A stretch of DNA of 64,000 bases from Neoceratodus forsteri (GCA_016271365.2 CM057458.1:203394501-203458500); one strand, 5' to 3'; positions 33,451 through 46,020 are shown, counted from the first letter of the stretch. Program-made: numbers and translations. The notes: a model not told the origin generated them from the sequence alone.

Positions 33451-36046
33451 GATGAAAAAGACTGAGGAGGAGAGTAGTGTGGGGAAATGGGACCAGGAGA
33501 TAGCTGGGAGGGATGAAGTGGACTTAAAGGGGGCATTTGTAGGATGGGTCAGGGTAGCCGGTGGAGGGGTGCTGGGAAGCAGCTTAGAGGGGGAATTAAA
33601 ATGGGAAGGGACAGTAAAATGGGGGAGATCAGAAGTACAAGGGTTATTGGTGGGGGCATTTTACCAGATTTGGGGAAGAGGTGCCCAGGCATAGTGCCTT
33701 GGTAGTAGCAGGGTGGTGAGTTTCAAGTATCCTGGTTGCCCCTCAGAAAGTGTAGATACCACTTTGGAGTAGTGGTACTGTCACAGACGCTGGTGGATAG
33801 GGTACAAGGTTCAAGACCCTGTCAGGGCAGTTGGGATAGGACCTGTCTGAGAGCAGGGATCCAGGTTCTAGGTGACTTAAAGCGGGTTGGGTTTGGGCCA
33901 GAAAACAGGGTTGAAATAGTGACTCCTAGTGGTTAATGGGGTTAGTGACAGGTTGGGTGTGGGTCAGGCGATAAGGCAGGGGTTTGTGAGTAGGGCTAGA
34001 CAGGTGGCTGGACAAGCGTGAGGCATGGGCAGAAGCAGGGGTGGGAGTAGGGAGAGAAGTAGCCGATCAGGTAGATAGGTTACAGGAAGCAGGAGGGGAT
34101 TCTGGTTGGGAGTCTGAGGTGGAAAGGTCAGAGGGTCCCTCTAGTGACTAGCAGGTATAACCTGCAAATGGAAAAGTGGGGACTTAGTATAATAAAAGAG
34201 AGGAAGTGATGTCATAAGACAGTGTCTATATAGGTAGTGACGACCCAGGGTGGGTGAGCAGTCGATGTGCGTCGATGGGCTAACTCCCCTCACAAGGGTG
34301 CAGCTTTAGAGGTACTTTAATTACCTCTAGGCACCCGTGTTGGTCTCCTGCTCCTGGAGGGAGCACTGCAGGCTGGAGGGCAGGTGAGTGGCTGTTTGCT
34401 TTGGTGGGGAAGAGTAGCAAGGCCTATATTGGAGGGGGAACAAAAGGATGCAATGGGATTTACAATTGTAAGCTGCGCATGTACAAACTGTCCTGACTCA
34501 AGTGCTACCTAACACTCGCGAGGATGTTCTGGAGTGTTTAAAACAACAATGGCTACAGGTAAAAGACATATACTGCTATATCTTGACTCTATCTTACAGT
34601 ACCACAATTCTAACGTCAAAAGCGCTTAAAAGTGTAGTCGCTAGAGTGACCCCCCCACCCACAGTAGCCCTAGCATGAAAATAGTAGTAAAACCCATTCA
34701 AAGACTCCACATGGCATTCCAGCGCTTGCTCTCTGAAAAAGAACATTCGACTAATTCTGCAGTCACAAGCACCGTAGCAGTTCAGGAAAAAAAAACTCAC
34801 ATTGATTGACTGGCTTGTTTGGCTAGATTCCTTACTGGCATGTTCTGCTTTGAGCACATTATATACATAAACAATATTGTACCCTTTGCACTCACTTCTT
34901 CAAACTATTTCTAAAAAATATGGACAAAGTATCGCCTTCGCCTGGTTGTTTGTCTAGGAACTGATTAGGAGCACCTCAGCATTCTCAAGAATTTATACAG
35001 TTGGATTTTATGGGAACGCTGTTGCTGCTTTTTCCATTTCAACAACCTATGTATGTACTAAATTGGAGCGACAATATGATTACCCCAATGTTTGTTTTTG
35101 ATACAGTAGCCTAAAAGCTGAACTCCCTTGTATAAAGAATGGTACTACTGATATTGTTTTGATTTAAACAGACCTGCATTTTTAATGAGAAGTGCAAAGG
35201 AAAGTGATGCTGTTACTACAGCTCCATAGGTCAGCCATAATTCTGCTTAAAAGTGCTTGCATTCTGCATACACATCAGTACAACTTTTAGTGAAATGTTT
35301 AATGCATACAGAATTTTATTGGTGGCTGCCCTAAGCCACAGGCTACTAACTTGGTCTGACTAACGTTCATTTATAGGTCGTTTTTTGTGCTCTCTTAGCA
35401 GTTTTTATTACCTTGCTCTTTTTCATTATTTTGTATCATAATTAAGTTTATATTTCAGACAATGTCATTTGTGGAGTATACAGACTGTTATTAGTTTTTG
35501 CTTTTTTATAATGACAAATGATTAATTATGGATCCATTAAGGTGTCCAAATTGCAGCAGGATTAATGAATCTAGAAATTCGTGAATTAAATAAGGTAAGA
35601 ACTGCAAGTGTAAATGATGGGACCTAGGAATCTGGAGAATTTTAGAGCATGAGTATCCTTAAATATTTTTCCTATTAAGTATTACATTTGTTGCACAAAC
35701 TAAGATAATGTATACATCTCTATGAAGCTCTGTATTAATAGGGTTTTTATGATATATAAGGACAAATCAATCATAATTATGGTGAACAAATATGTGATAA
35801 TGGATGTACGTTTCTCAGTGGAATGTTTTAATATTGTCTAGGATAATAATTAATTGGGCAAAGCTTAATTTAGTTAGATTACTAGGAATAAACCAGTGAC
35901 ATTGCAAAGAGAAATTAATCAACAACTAGCTTACATCATGCTGTTCTGATGTGGCTCATTTAATAAATCTTGCATTGCAGTTTTAGAGGTATGCATATTT
36001 GCTCAATGCTTGACATTTATTGCACCTGGTGTATGTATTGCTTTAA
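33451..36046. other. Purine-rich then AT-rich spacer; nothing recognised
   Basis: 33,451-34,460 is purine-rich on the plus strand and could be the 5' leader of the family B LINE; no ORF1 domain is seen. A TATA-like TCTATATAGG occurs near 34,225. From 34,500 to 36,046 the sequence is AT-rich and looks single-copy. No exon or repeat was identified. Confidence 0.4.
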
Positions 36047-36567
36047 ACATAGAAACATAGAATCTGATGGCAGATAAGGACCACTTGGCCCTCCTAGTCT
36101 GCTCATTTCCCTACCTAACGGATGCACTGCAGAGCCTAGTTAAACAACAGCCTACTTCCTCCTACCCACCCACTAGAATTTCCTTATGTCTGTCCTATGA
36201 ATTCTTGAATTCCCCCACTGTTTTTGACTCTACGACCTCCTCAGCAAGGCTGTTCCATGCATCTACAACCCTCTCTGTGAAGAAATACTTCCTCACATTA
36301 CCTCTGAGCCATCCCCCCTCTATCTTCAAATTGTGCCCCCTTGTTCTTGCACATCTCATTTTCTGAAAGATGCTACCCTTTTGGACTTTGTTGATTCTCT
36401 TGATGTATTTGAAAGTTTCTATCATGTCCCCCCTCTCCCTCCTTTCCTCGAGGCTAAACATCTTAAGCTCCTTTAATCTTTCTTCATACAGTATGTCTTC
36501 TGGTACAGACCCTGCACCATTTTCGTTGCCCTCCTCTGGACAGCCTCCACCCTGTCTATGTCTATGC
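36047..36567 (-). mobile_element. Family A CR1-like LINE 3' fragment
   Basis: The plus strand opens with AAACATAGAAACATAGAATCTGATGGCAG, the reverse complement of the CR1 terminal octamer repeats (ATTCTATG TTTCTATG). The minus frame 36,195-36,461 encodes the ORF2 C-terminus: MFSLEERRERGDMIETFKY, KYFFTERVVDAWNSLAEEVV. The fragment is 5' truncated near 36,567 after the DIDRVEAVQ-like block. Confidence 0.9.
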
Positions 36568-36672
36568 TTTATTAATATTTTTATTTTATGTGTCTTTTCT
36601 CATTAAACTGTAATGACCCAAATGGTCGAACAATAAACTAAACTTAAACTTGAACTGCAATTGAACATAAAA

Positions 36673-38112
36673 GGCTTGATTCTCAAAGGTCAGCACAAGC
36701 TGTGCCAATGGCAGCTTGCGCCAACTGGCTGTGCACCAGAAACCCTGCACCTGATTCACTATCAGGTAGGGTCCCCGAGTCAAAGTCCAGCAGCTTGCAG
36801 CAAAGGTGGCCATGTGCCAAAGAGAAGAGCCAAAGAGAGGGTGCACCCGGGAGGTTTGCTGGCAGCTGCTGACGTGGTTGTTCAGCACTTAGACCCATTT
36901 AAAATATACAGTTCCTAGTGGATTAGCAGCCCCGATCCCTGTTAATATAAGTACTTCTGTCCCTGGTGGTCTAGCAGATCCCTCCCCAGCCCCGATCATC
37001 CCAACTAATAAAGGATTTATTCCCTGGTGGCAAGCAGTCCCCACCATCGCTGATTCCCTGTTATAAAAATTAATCTCCAACCCTGTTGGCTAGTCGTCCC
37101 CCCAGCCCCAATCCCTTGTTACTTAAATTAACCTCCATCCCTAGTGATCTAGCAGCCCCCTGCCTCGATTCACCTGAATAATAATGTATTAATTCTTTGG
37201 TGGTCTAGTGGACACCTGACCCCCCACCCTGGCAGGCAGAGTCCCACCACCCTACTCCTCCTGTCTATTACATGGTTGGTGACCGGCACAGCCCTCCTCT
37301 CATAACCACAGCCAGCCACCAACTGAACTGCAAGGAATGTGTACTGTATACAATATGCGCTCATTGATCAACAGAGCTGTCACTCAATGAGTGCATATTG
37401 TATACAGTACATGCTCCTTGTAGTTCAGTCAGTGGCTGGCCATGGTGGTGAGAGGAGGGCTGTGCCAGTCATCAACCAGGGAATGGATGGCGGGAGAGGG
37501 GTGGTGAGGCACTGCCTGCCGGTGTGGGGAAGGGAGTCCACTAGACAACCAAGAAAGAAATGCATTATTATTCACATGGATCAGAGTGGGGGTTGCTTGA
37601 CCACCATAGAACACATATTTTACTATTCAGGCAGATCTGGATGGCGGGGGGATCTGCTATACCACTAGGGATGGAGATTAATTTGTGTAACAGGGGATTG
37701 GCAATGGGGGGCCACTAGCCACCAGTGATGGGAATTAGTTTATTTCAACAGGGATGGGTCCCCGTGGCACACTGGTGCACTAAATCCTCTCAGAGGACAT
37801 ACATCTAAGTACCCTTAGACCAACCCTCGCTGGTCCATGGGTACTAAGAAAGTTGTCCTCAGGGAGGGTTTAGAGAATCCCAATATTGGAGATACGGCAG
37901 CTTGCAGCTGCCGCAACCCCCCTAGCACCATGCTGCAGCCCATTTTGTACCGCAAGGACAGCGCAAGTCCCCTTTGGTGCATGCAGCCTGCAGTTGATGC
38001 AGGCTGCATTTGAGAATCTCTCCCAGTGCATCTTTTGGTACAAGGGGCACTTTGCACCATTCCTTGTGGTACAAGCCCCTTGCACCACTCTGGGAGCTTT
38101 GAGAATCAGGCC
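36673..38112. mobile_element. Foldback element 3 (about 1.44 kb), arms made of a 60-bp minisatellite
   Basis: GGCTTGATTCTCAAAG at 36,673-36,688 is the inverted match of CTTTGAGAATCAGGCC at 38,097-38,112. Inside, nearly the whole element is palindromic about 37,375: TGTACTGTATACAATATG (37,340-37,357) pairs with CATATTGTATACAGTACA, around a 16-nt loop (37,368-37,383). Pairing can be followed outward past GCACAGCCCTCCTCTC, TCTAGTGGAC and GAATAATAATG blocks. The left arm is a minisatellite of 57-60 bp with units starting near 36,961, 37,021, 37,081, 37,139 and 37,196 (CCCTGGTGGTCTAGCAG-like), and the right arm carries the inverted units. There is no transposase. The superfamily is not known. Confidence 0.8.
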
Positions 38113-38504
38113 CCAAGTCTTCATTTTACTCACCTTTCCCATCCCGGTCCCCCATCCTTCACTACTTCCCCCCAGTTTTCCAGACTTTTTAAAAATGTAC
38201 CAGCACCCAGGAACTGTATCTTTTTACTCCTTAATCTTCCACCTCCCTAACCTGCCCCCTGTCCATGAAATATTTTGTAAAATTAGACCCCTCCTGACCT
38301 CTGATTTATGGTTTGGGTGGGAACTTAGAAAACTGGGCAGGGGGGCGTGTCAGGAAGGGTGGATTGATTTAAAACATGCTGTCAGCTTCTAGTAATGTGC
38401 CAGTGAATGGGCATTAAAAAAAAACAGAACAAGAGACTGGGGGAAGGGGTGGTGGGTAAGAAATTATTTGGGGGAAGGAGGTGACCATGAGACTAACCCT
38501 GTCA
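38113..38504. other. Nothing recognised
   Basis: Short unique-looking spacer between foldback element 3 and a LINE. There is an A-run near 38,415. Confidence 0.4.
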
Positions 38505-39640
38505 TATGAACATACATGCAAAGATATGAAATGCCAACAGAAATAGGCCTCATGGTCTGTCAAGTCTGCTCAATTGTGCAGCTAGCCCCTCAACTTGCAG
38601 CTTTCCCACCCTCCCCCCCTCCTCATAACCACTCACCTCACTCTGTCCCAACCTCTCTTAAATCCTTCCACCATTCTACATGATACCACCTCCTCAGGTT
38701 GAGTGTCCCACTTATCTACCACCCTTTCCAAAAAAAAGTGTATCTGGATTTCCCTCCTGAATTTCCTCCCTCCAATCCCAGCTGATGACCGCTCATGTCC
38801 CTCCCCCTTCTGATCTGAAGAATCCCTTCTGTATTAATCCTGTTAATACCCTTTAGATACTTTAAGGTTTTGATCATGTCCCCCCTATCCCGCCTCTCTT
38901 CCAGGGAATACATTTTCAGCTCTCCCAGCCTCTCCTCGTAGGGTTTTCCCTCATGTCCCTGTATCATCTTTGTTGTCCTATGCTTCACCCCCTCCAGCAA
39001 TCTGATGTCCCTCTTCAGGAATGTACAGCAGTACTTCATGCAGACTTCCAGGTGTGGTCTGACCAGTGACCTGTACAAGGGTAGGATCACTTCCCTGTGC
39101 CTGGAGGAGATTCCCGTCCCTATGAACCCCATCATCTTGTTTGCTTTTGCAGCTGCCTTCCTGCGCTGAGCTGAGTGGTTCATACTTCTTTTCCTCCACT
39201 GTGCATTCCAACTGTACTCCTGCCAACTGATATTTCCTCCCCTGGTTCCTAGATCCAAAGTGCAGTACCATGCACATTTTCACATTGAGCCCTAACTGCC
39301 ATGTCTCCAACCATTCCTGTAGTTTGGTCAGATCTTTCTGCAGCCCCCTCCACCCCTCTATGTCATCTACCACTGCACTGATCTTAGTATCATCTGCAAA
39401 CAGACTGATCCTTCTCCAGATCCCATTTGAGATATCAGCTATGAATATCCTGAACAGCACCGGTCCCAGTACTGAACCCTGGGGCACCCCATTCATAATG
39501 TCCCTTGGTGATGACAGTTCCCCCACCACCACCACCACCACCCTTTGCTGCCTAACCCTCAGCCAGTTGGTGATCCAGTTGACCATTTTTGTCCCCACCC
39601 CAATGTATTCCAGTTTTTCACCAAGCCTCCCACCTGGATA
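38505..39640 (-). mobile_element. Family A-related CR1-like LINE, 5'-truncated
   Basis: On the minus strand: RT from GVGTKMVNWITNWL through NGVPQGSVLGPVLFRIF, SLFADDTKISAVVDD and VKMCMVLHFGSRNQ, a frame change near 39,200, then KMMGFIGTGISSRHREVILPLYRSLVRPHLE, and a C-terminal MYSLEERRDRGDMIKTLKYLKGINRINTEG. It is a different subfamily from the other family A copies. A (CCA)n tract at 39,528-39,541 adds a run of valines. The 3' end near 38,505 is diverged (CATATGAACATACATGC). The 5' truncation is near 39,640. Confidence 0.85.
38716..39598 (-). pseudogene. LINE reverse transcriptase, two overlapping frames
   Basis: Frames 38,978-39,598 (206 codons, with PQGSVLGP and FADD intact) and 38,716-39,258 (180 codons, RT thumb and C-terminal domain) overlap, so one frameshift near 39,200 separates them. 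The N-terminal RT and the endonuclease are absent because of truncation. Confidence 0.85.
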
Positions 39641-39882
39641 CTGACATCCTTGGCAACAACTGGTTCTGCTATGGAAGCACCCTGCTGGAAGTGCTACTTT
39701 TCTTCAACATGTATGAGCAGACAATATGGGATTTCAAAGGAATGACCCCTGACCAGCTGTTGCTGGGAGGGAGTTACGTCTGTCCACAGCACAATAATTT
39801 GATCATAATTTTAGGCATTAGATTACCAGTCTCTGAACCGGAATTCTACCAGGGCAGATGCTGGGGCACCTTTCTTTTATAA
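39641..39882 (+). other. Unexplained open frame between two LINEs
   Basis: The plus frame that ends at 39,882 is open through this interval (NNWFCYGSTLLEVLLFF..., ..PDQLLLGGSYVC). It matches no LINE motif on either strand. The upstream part of the frame overlaps LINE sequence, so an ATG start cannot be assigned. I do not recognise it. It may be remnant sequence of an older element or chance. Confidence 0.2.
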
Positions 39883-42215
39883 TCAATCAATCAATCAAAT
39901 CTTTATTTATTCAGGTGGACATCATTGAGCACAGCTCATTTGCAAGATGGACCTGATAATGTCAGGGTTCAGAAGTTGGTACATATACAGTTATAGTTGG
40001 TACATAGACAGTTATACTAGGACACTTAAATACAGTATACAAAAACAAGATTGCCTAAACATAACAAGAAAAATAGGTACATAAGAATGAACACCAGCTA
40101 ATCTAATATATATATCAACATTAGAATTATCTTGGTATATCTCCTAATTAAAGCAACCAATATTCCAATTATCAGGGGTAAAGTCATTATGGACAAAGGA
40201 GACAGTGATTGAATGATTGAATGACTGGATGATGGTGGTCATTGACTATGATAGGTGTCTTGGTAGGAAAGTGTAAGAGTGGCCTGATCAGGGGCTGGGG
40301 CCTGCACTAGGAGATGGACGGTTGGGATAAGGGCTAGTATATGTGCCAGGAAGTAATGGGAGAAGACTATAGGCAGGATGTACGGAGTCTGTGGGGTTGA
40401 ATTTATTGGGAGGTGTATTGACACCTGGTAATGGCTGCCTGAGGAGGGGAGGGTTAGGAATAGTAATGTATTAATACTTGTGGAAACAGCTGCATTTTTC
40501 TTGGAAGAGACTTAGATATAGATGTTTAAAGGATGCTAGTGATATAAAGTTGTTCAGCTTCAGGGTCTTCTGTAACATATTCCATGATGTAGCTAGTACA
40601 TAGCTGATAGCAGATCTCCTGTGCTGGGTGTTGAATTTAGGCACTTTGAGCATGATGAAATTGTGGCTTCTTAGGGCATAGATACTAGCTGTGGCTTGTG
40701 TAAAGCAGTCTAAGATATAATTTGGGAGCATCTTAGTTAATGCTCTGTACATCCATACTGCGGCATTTCTGTTTCTTCTGAGATGAAGTGATGTCCGTCT
40801 GACTGCAGCATAGAGAGAACAGTGGTGAGTGCTAAATGGTAGATCTGTTATGAACCTCAGAGCTCTGTGGTATAGTGTGTCCAGTTTGTTTAGATAGAAG
40901 ATAGGCCAGCGACTGTAAAGGAAATCTGCATAGTCTAATACTGAGAGAAATGTGGCCTGGACCAACCTCTGCTTAGAGTCTCTGGTTAGAAAGTGCCTTA
41001 TTCTATAAAAAAGACCAAGCCTCTGATGGAGTTTTTTATAAGTTCTTCAATGTGATCTATGTAGTCGAGTCTGCTATCTATCCAAACCCCCAAGTACTTG
41101 AATTTTTCCACATATTCAAGGTTTTCACCAAGAATAGTGGATAACTGGGGGAGATTGTTTAGAGGGGAGTGACTTGTCTGACTTTGGCTGGGGAAAAACA
41201 TTGCTTTTGTTTTTTTTGCATTTAGAAGCTTTTTTTCCAGTAGTTGATGTTGTAGTATGTGGAAGTCCGCTTGTAGATCTTCACAAGCTGTGTCAAATGA
41301 AGGGTTGCTGACATATAAAACAGTGTCATCTGCAAACAAGTGTACAGTGGCTTTGGTAAGATTAGTGTCAATGTTGTTGATGTAAATGGCAAAGAGGATG
41401 GGGCCCAGGATGGATTCTTATGGAACTCCTCTTTGCAGTGGTTTGAGTGGAGATAGGTCTCCTTCAGCTTTTACTTGCTGTGTCCTTCCCGTGAGGTAAC
41501 ATCTGAACCATCTAATGGAGGATGGATCTAAACCTATGGAATACAAGGAAGAGAGGAGCAGTTCATGATCCACCATGTCAAACGCCTTGCTTAGGTCTAG
41601 GAATACAGCACAGACACTATTTTTATTGTCCAGTTCAATTTGCCAGTCATTTGTTACTTTAGCCAGTGCAAAGATAGTGCTATGTTTGGTTCTAAACCCA
41701 GATTGTGCTGGATTTAAGAGATTAGCCTCTTCAAGATATTCTTTTAGCTGAATGCTCACTAATTTTTCTAGCAGCTTGGATAGCACTGGAAGGATAGAGA
41801 TTGGTCTATAGTTGTTGAGGTCCATAGGGTCCCCTGCTTTTAATAGTGGGATAACTTGGGCTGTTTTCCAGGTTGCAGGAATAGAACCTGTTATTAATGA
41901 AAGATTGAAAAGGTGTGTTAATGGAACAGCAAGTCTTTAGAAAATAGGGATCAAGGGAGTTTGCACCTGCACTTTTTTTGATATCCATCTGCGAAAGTAG
42001 ATCCTCCACTTGTTTCAACAAGACTGGTTTGAAGGAGAAGGAAGATTCAGTTATCTGAGTTCCAGTGCTCTGAGTGCATAGCTGAGCATGTAGTAGATTT
42101 GCCGGTGAGGTGTCGAATGCAAGGCCAGTGCTTGTAAAGTGATTGTTGAATGATTCCAAAATTTCCATTCTATCTGAAATTGTTCCCTTGTTATGGTGTA
42201 TTTGAGCTGGAAGTG
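39881..42215 (-). mobile_element. Family C L2-like LINE, 5'-truncated
   Basis: The left end is (AATC)n (39,881-39,899), the reverse complement of the TGAT tail that also ends the copy at 63,049. Minus-strand frames in order: 41,806-42,168 (STGLAFDTSPANLL, VEDLLSQMDIKKSAGANSLDP), 41,418-41,825 (NNYRPISILPVLSKLLEKL, QSGFRTKHST, VFLDLSKAFDMVDH), 40,998-41,339 (MFADDTVLYVSNP, KFKYLGVWIDSRLDYIDH) and 40,471-40,965 (C-terminal part). It is truncated in the linker, just before ISDRMEILESFNNHF. Confidence 0.9.
40471..42168 (-). pseudogene. LINE reverse transcriptase with stop in the PQG motif
   Basis: Most RT motifs are well kept, including FADD. At about 41,418 the VPQG motif reads V-P-stop-E, a CAA to TAA change plus a Gly to Glu change, ending that frame inside the RT. 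Other frame changes fall near 41,815 and 40,990. Compared with the plus-strand family C copy, protein similarity is high over LSKAFD/LTRVFD and SGRLQQVKAEG-like blocks. Confidence 0.85.
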
Positions 42216-42481
42216 AAGTACTAGGCTCTTGACCTCAGGCAGAAGTGAAAGTCTTTTGTTTGGAGTTAAGAAAAGCCCTTACAAGTGCTGTTGACTTCAG
42301 AATAGCTGCCTTTCACTGCTGCCTGCCCCGGTCAACTGTTAGTGATGCCCCCCCCCTTCACTGCTGAGACCACCAGCAGCAAGGGCTCCTCTACGGTGCC
42401 CTAATTTATTGCTCCCCAACTGTGCATGGCCTCCTCCAGCCACACCAAGCAGAAGTGACAGGGCTGAATAAATGTCTTTCT
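42216..42481. other. Nothing recognised
   Basis: Spacer with a C-run near 42,350. No coding motif. Confidence 0.4.
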
Positions 42482-43171
42482 TATATAGTTATTTAGTTTC
42501 TGTTTACCAGGTAAGCACACTAGGCAATGGAATGACTATTTACATGTGCAACACGGGAGGTTACAACCAAAAATGCAGACAGTGGAAATACATTATATTG
42601 TAACATAAATTAGCAAGAAGTGAACATCAAGAAGAACAGGTTACAGCTATTAAGAAAGTACATCATTTGCAGTGTCCTCAGTTATGGAGACAAGCCTTGA
42701 AATGAGGTGGACACATCAATAAAGTTCATACAAACATTTGCAATGCATGCAGTATGCTGTGGAAAGAAAAAATAACAAAAGTAGACACATATCAATGTGT
42801 ATGTAATGAAAACCATAATATACAGCATGTTCAGAATAGAGAAATACAAGAACACTGTGTAGAAGGAATGGAGTTGAATTCATATTCATAGTGACTATTT
42901 AGTAGAGTCCTGTTAAAAAAAGCTGATGAGTCAGCAGATTTCCACTAGGAAAAAGTGCAAATAGGGAAAATGCTCAAGTACCAAAACATGAGCAGAGTGC
43001 CTGGCTAAGGACATGTTCACCATATCTGAGATGGAAGTAATGTACAGAGGGACATAATCGGATGTCAGGAGGATTGAAGTTCCATAGTTTGGGCACAGAG
43101 CAGTCAAAGGATGCTTCACCGGCACAAGTTTCTATAACTTGGTATAACTTGGTATGTTTAGACAAAGTAGG
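42482..43171 (-). mobile_element. Family B-like LINE 3' fragment
   Basis: The plus strand opens with TTTAGTTTCTGTTTACCAGGTAAGCACACTAGG, related to the family B end at 29,625 (TTTCACCAGGAAAGGCACACTGAG). The minus frame 42,974-43,165 contains ASFDCSVPKLWN, the LWN block of the L2 C-terminal domain. Between these lies a 3' UTR without features. It abuts the 3' end of the family D LINE. Confidence 0.65.
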
Positions 43172-43831
43172 CTAAATGCCCATTAAATTGTCTCCCACAC
43201 ATAGTGGATTTGTCTTCTGGATCTATTACTCAATAGGTGTTTGTCTAATCTCTTTTTGAAAATTTCCGTTGTAGGAGCGTCTACAATGTAACAAGGCAGA
43301 CCATTCCATAACCTTGCTGTACATGTATTATAAAAGTGTTGGTGTCTGACTCTCTGTACTCTATGGAGTACAATTTGTTTTTCATGTGATCTTAATTTAC
43401 TGTTTAGTGGAATCTTTGTATACCACATTGTTCCATTAACAACTGATCTTTCATAATTTTGTACATTAACAACAGATCTCCTCTGAGCCTTCTGGTCTCT
43501 AAGGAAAATAAATGTAACCTCTCCAGTCTTTTGTTGTACTCCATTGTTTTTAATTCCTGAACAGATTTAGCAATCTTCTCTGTACTCTTTCAATTTAGTA
43601 TATGTCTTTTTTGAGATACGGACTCCATATTGGGGTTCCATAGTCCAAATGCGATCATACATATGACTTATATAATTTCATAATGCAAACTGTATTTCTT
43701 GAAATGAATGCTCTTATAATACAGTGAAAGATATCATTGCATTTCCAGATGGTTTTAGCCAAATGTGTAGATGATGATAGATGTGGATTCATCCATACTC
43801 CCAGATCTTTTTCACAATTACCATTTTTAAT

Positions 43832-44941
43832 TTATTTATTATTAAGATAATACTTATGAGGATTATTCTTTCTGAAATGTATTACAGCGCATTTAGCCTC
43901 TTTAAATTCCATACTATTTTCCACTTCCCATAGTTTGATAGCCTTTAGACCATCACATAATAGTTGGTATTTTGAAAAGGATGAAACATGCCCACCTATT
44001 TTAGTATAATCAGCAAACTTAGAGATGATAGATTCAAGACCTTTTCCCATGTCACTTATAAATAATACAAACAATATTGGACCCAACACTGATCCCTGAG
44101 GAACACCACTGGAGAGAACTGAGTTTATTCTCACTTTTTGCTTTCTATTAGTCAACCAGTTATTAATCCATCTTACAATATATTGGTTTAATCCCATATT
44201 TTCCAATTTTTTAATTAGTTTGTCATGCGGTACAGAATCAAAGGCTTTTCTTAAATCAAGAAAAATTACATCTGTTGGAATGCCTTTGTCAGTTTGACTA
44301 CTTACAATATTGTAAAAGGAGATCAGATTAGTGTTACAAGAAAGGCCTTTCCTGAAGCCATGTTGTGTATTGTCTTGTAACCCTAGTTCAGCTATTTCAT
44401 ATTCGATGTTATTCTTGATTAGACATTCTAGTAATTTACAGCAAATTGAAGTGAGGCTAATAGGTCTATAATTTTCAATATTTGATCTATTACCTTTTTT
44501 ATGGATTGGGACAACTTCCTGCCAGTCCACTGGAACTTCACCAGTTAGGATGGATTTATTAAATAAGGTGGTCAAAGGCTGGATAATTACATCAGCAAGT
44601 CTTTTCCAGACAATAGAATCAATATTGTCTAGTCCTGATGATAATGTTGTACGTAATTTGTATAGTTCATTGAGTACCATATCTTGAGTTATATTGTATA
44701 CATCTGAATCATCCACACAGGGATTAGTCACTATACTGGGATTAGTTACTATAAGATTTTTTGTTTGAAATACTGAGGTGAAGTATTTATTAAAACTATT
44801 AGCAATATCTTTATTATTATGCAATAGTTCACCATTTGCAGTCACAGTATTAATTCTGTTATGGGTTTGCTTGTTGTTGTTCACATAAGCATAAAAGGCC
44901 TTACAATTCTTTTTACTAGCTAGTTTGTTTTCAGGTTTCAT
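43832..44941 (-). pseudogene. LINE reverse transcriptase, intact frame but catalytic Asp lost
   Basis: A 369-codon open frame: ASKKNCKAFYAYVNNNK, LSSGLDNIDSIVW, VPVDWQEVVPIHKKG, NYRPISLTSICCKLLE, QHGFRKGLSCNTN, VIFLDLRKAFDSVPH, SGVPQGSVLGPILF, KFADYTKIGG and CAVIHFRKNNPHKYYL. The catalytic pair, normally FADD, is FADY (GAT to TAT near 44,012), which should abolish polymerase activity even though the frame is open. The frame stops right after NNK at 43,832. Confidence 0.85.
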
Positions 44942-45029
44942 TTTTTCCTTTTTAATTAGAGTTTTAAGTAACCTCTGCTGTATTTTATACTTAACTTGAT
45001 TGATTTGTGAAGGATTTAACTTATATTTT

Positions 45030-45960
45030 CTAAAGGCTTTGTTTTTCTTCCTTATGGGATTTTATAACCTTAGAAAACCAGGGAGGAATATTACCTTTAC
45101 TGTTTATTTTTTTATGACTTGGGATGTATTGATTAATTACCTCATGTATCTTTGATTTCAATTTATCCCACATTAAATTAACCTCTAGGTCATCAAAACA
45201 TGTTACCCAGTCAATACTACTAAAGGCATTGATTATTTTAGACCAATTTGCTATTTTGTAGTCCAATAATGTTGAACGTCCATGAGATTTGGGTTTAATA
45301 ACATTTATTATACATTCTATGGTTTTATGGTCACTGCACCCTAAATGGGGGAGGACCTGAATATTACCCACTCTTTCCTTAATATTAGTACTTACTAGGT
45401 CTAAGATATTATTACCTCTAGTAGAAACATCTACCAGTTGATTAACATCCATGGGAGGATAATATATCAACTATGGTCTGTTCAAAGACGGTATTACCTT
45501 TCATGAAGTCCCAGGTTATACCTGGAACATTAAAATCACCAAGTAATATAGTATCACCTAAGCCGCAGACAGTCTCGATATCCTCAATCAACATATGATT
45601 GTAAGTACTATCACTGTTTGGAGGTCTGTAACAAATTCCTAAACCAATTTTAGGTAAGTGTGGAAAAAGAATGTTTATCCATAATGTTTCCATTAATCTA
45701 TTATGGTTGTTAAATATTTCTATTTCTTGGCATTGAATGTTCTCAGAAATATAGCAACAGACACCACCTCCTTTTCTATCAATTCTATTTTTAGCAAACA
45801 GTTGATACCCAGGAATATTATTGTACCAATCACTGGAATCTTCCCACCAGGTTTCACTTACACATACAATATCTATCTTATATTGCTTTATCAGTATTTT
45901 TAATTCAGCTAATTTAGTTTGATTGAGACTTCTGGCATTGATACTCCAGATTTTTATTTT
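45030..45960 (-). pseudogene. LINE APE endonuclease with one frameshift
   Basis: One frame can be read from about 45,960 to 45,442: IWSINARSLNQTKLAEL, IVCVSETWWED, RKGGGVCCYIS, IGLGICYRPPNSDS, ILLGDFNVPGITWD. A second frame (45,030-45,470) continues with NQLVDVSTRGNNILDLV, LGCSDHKTIECI and the linker to IPPWFSKVIK. N, E, GDFN and SDH catalytic positions are present. A single shift near 45,455 separates the frames. Confidence 0.85.
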
Positions 45961-46020
45961 ATCCAGACTCTCAGTAGTGTTATTTATATTTTTTCTGGGT
46001 GCCCTTGTCCCCCACAGTTG

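Noticed and set aside
33212..33694. 160-codon plus-strand frame
   Set aside because: It is antisense to the 2A and endonuclease start of the family B LINE and follows from its base composition.
37886..38392. 168-codon plus-strand frame
   Set aside because: It runs through the right arm of foldback element 3 into unrelated flank and has no domain.
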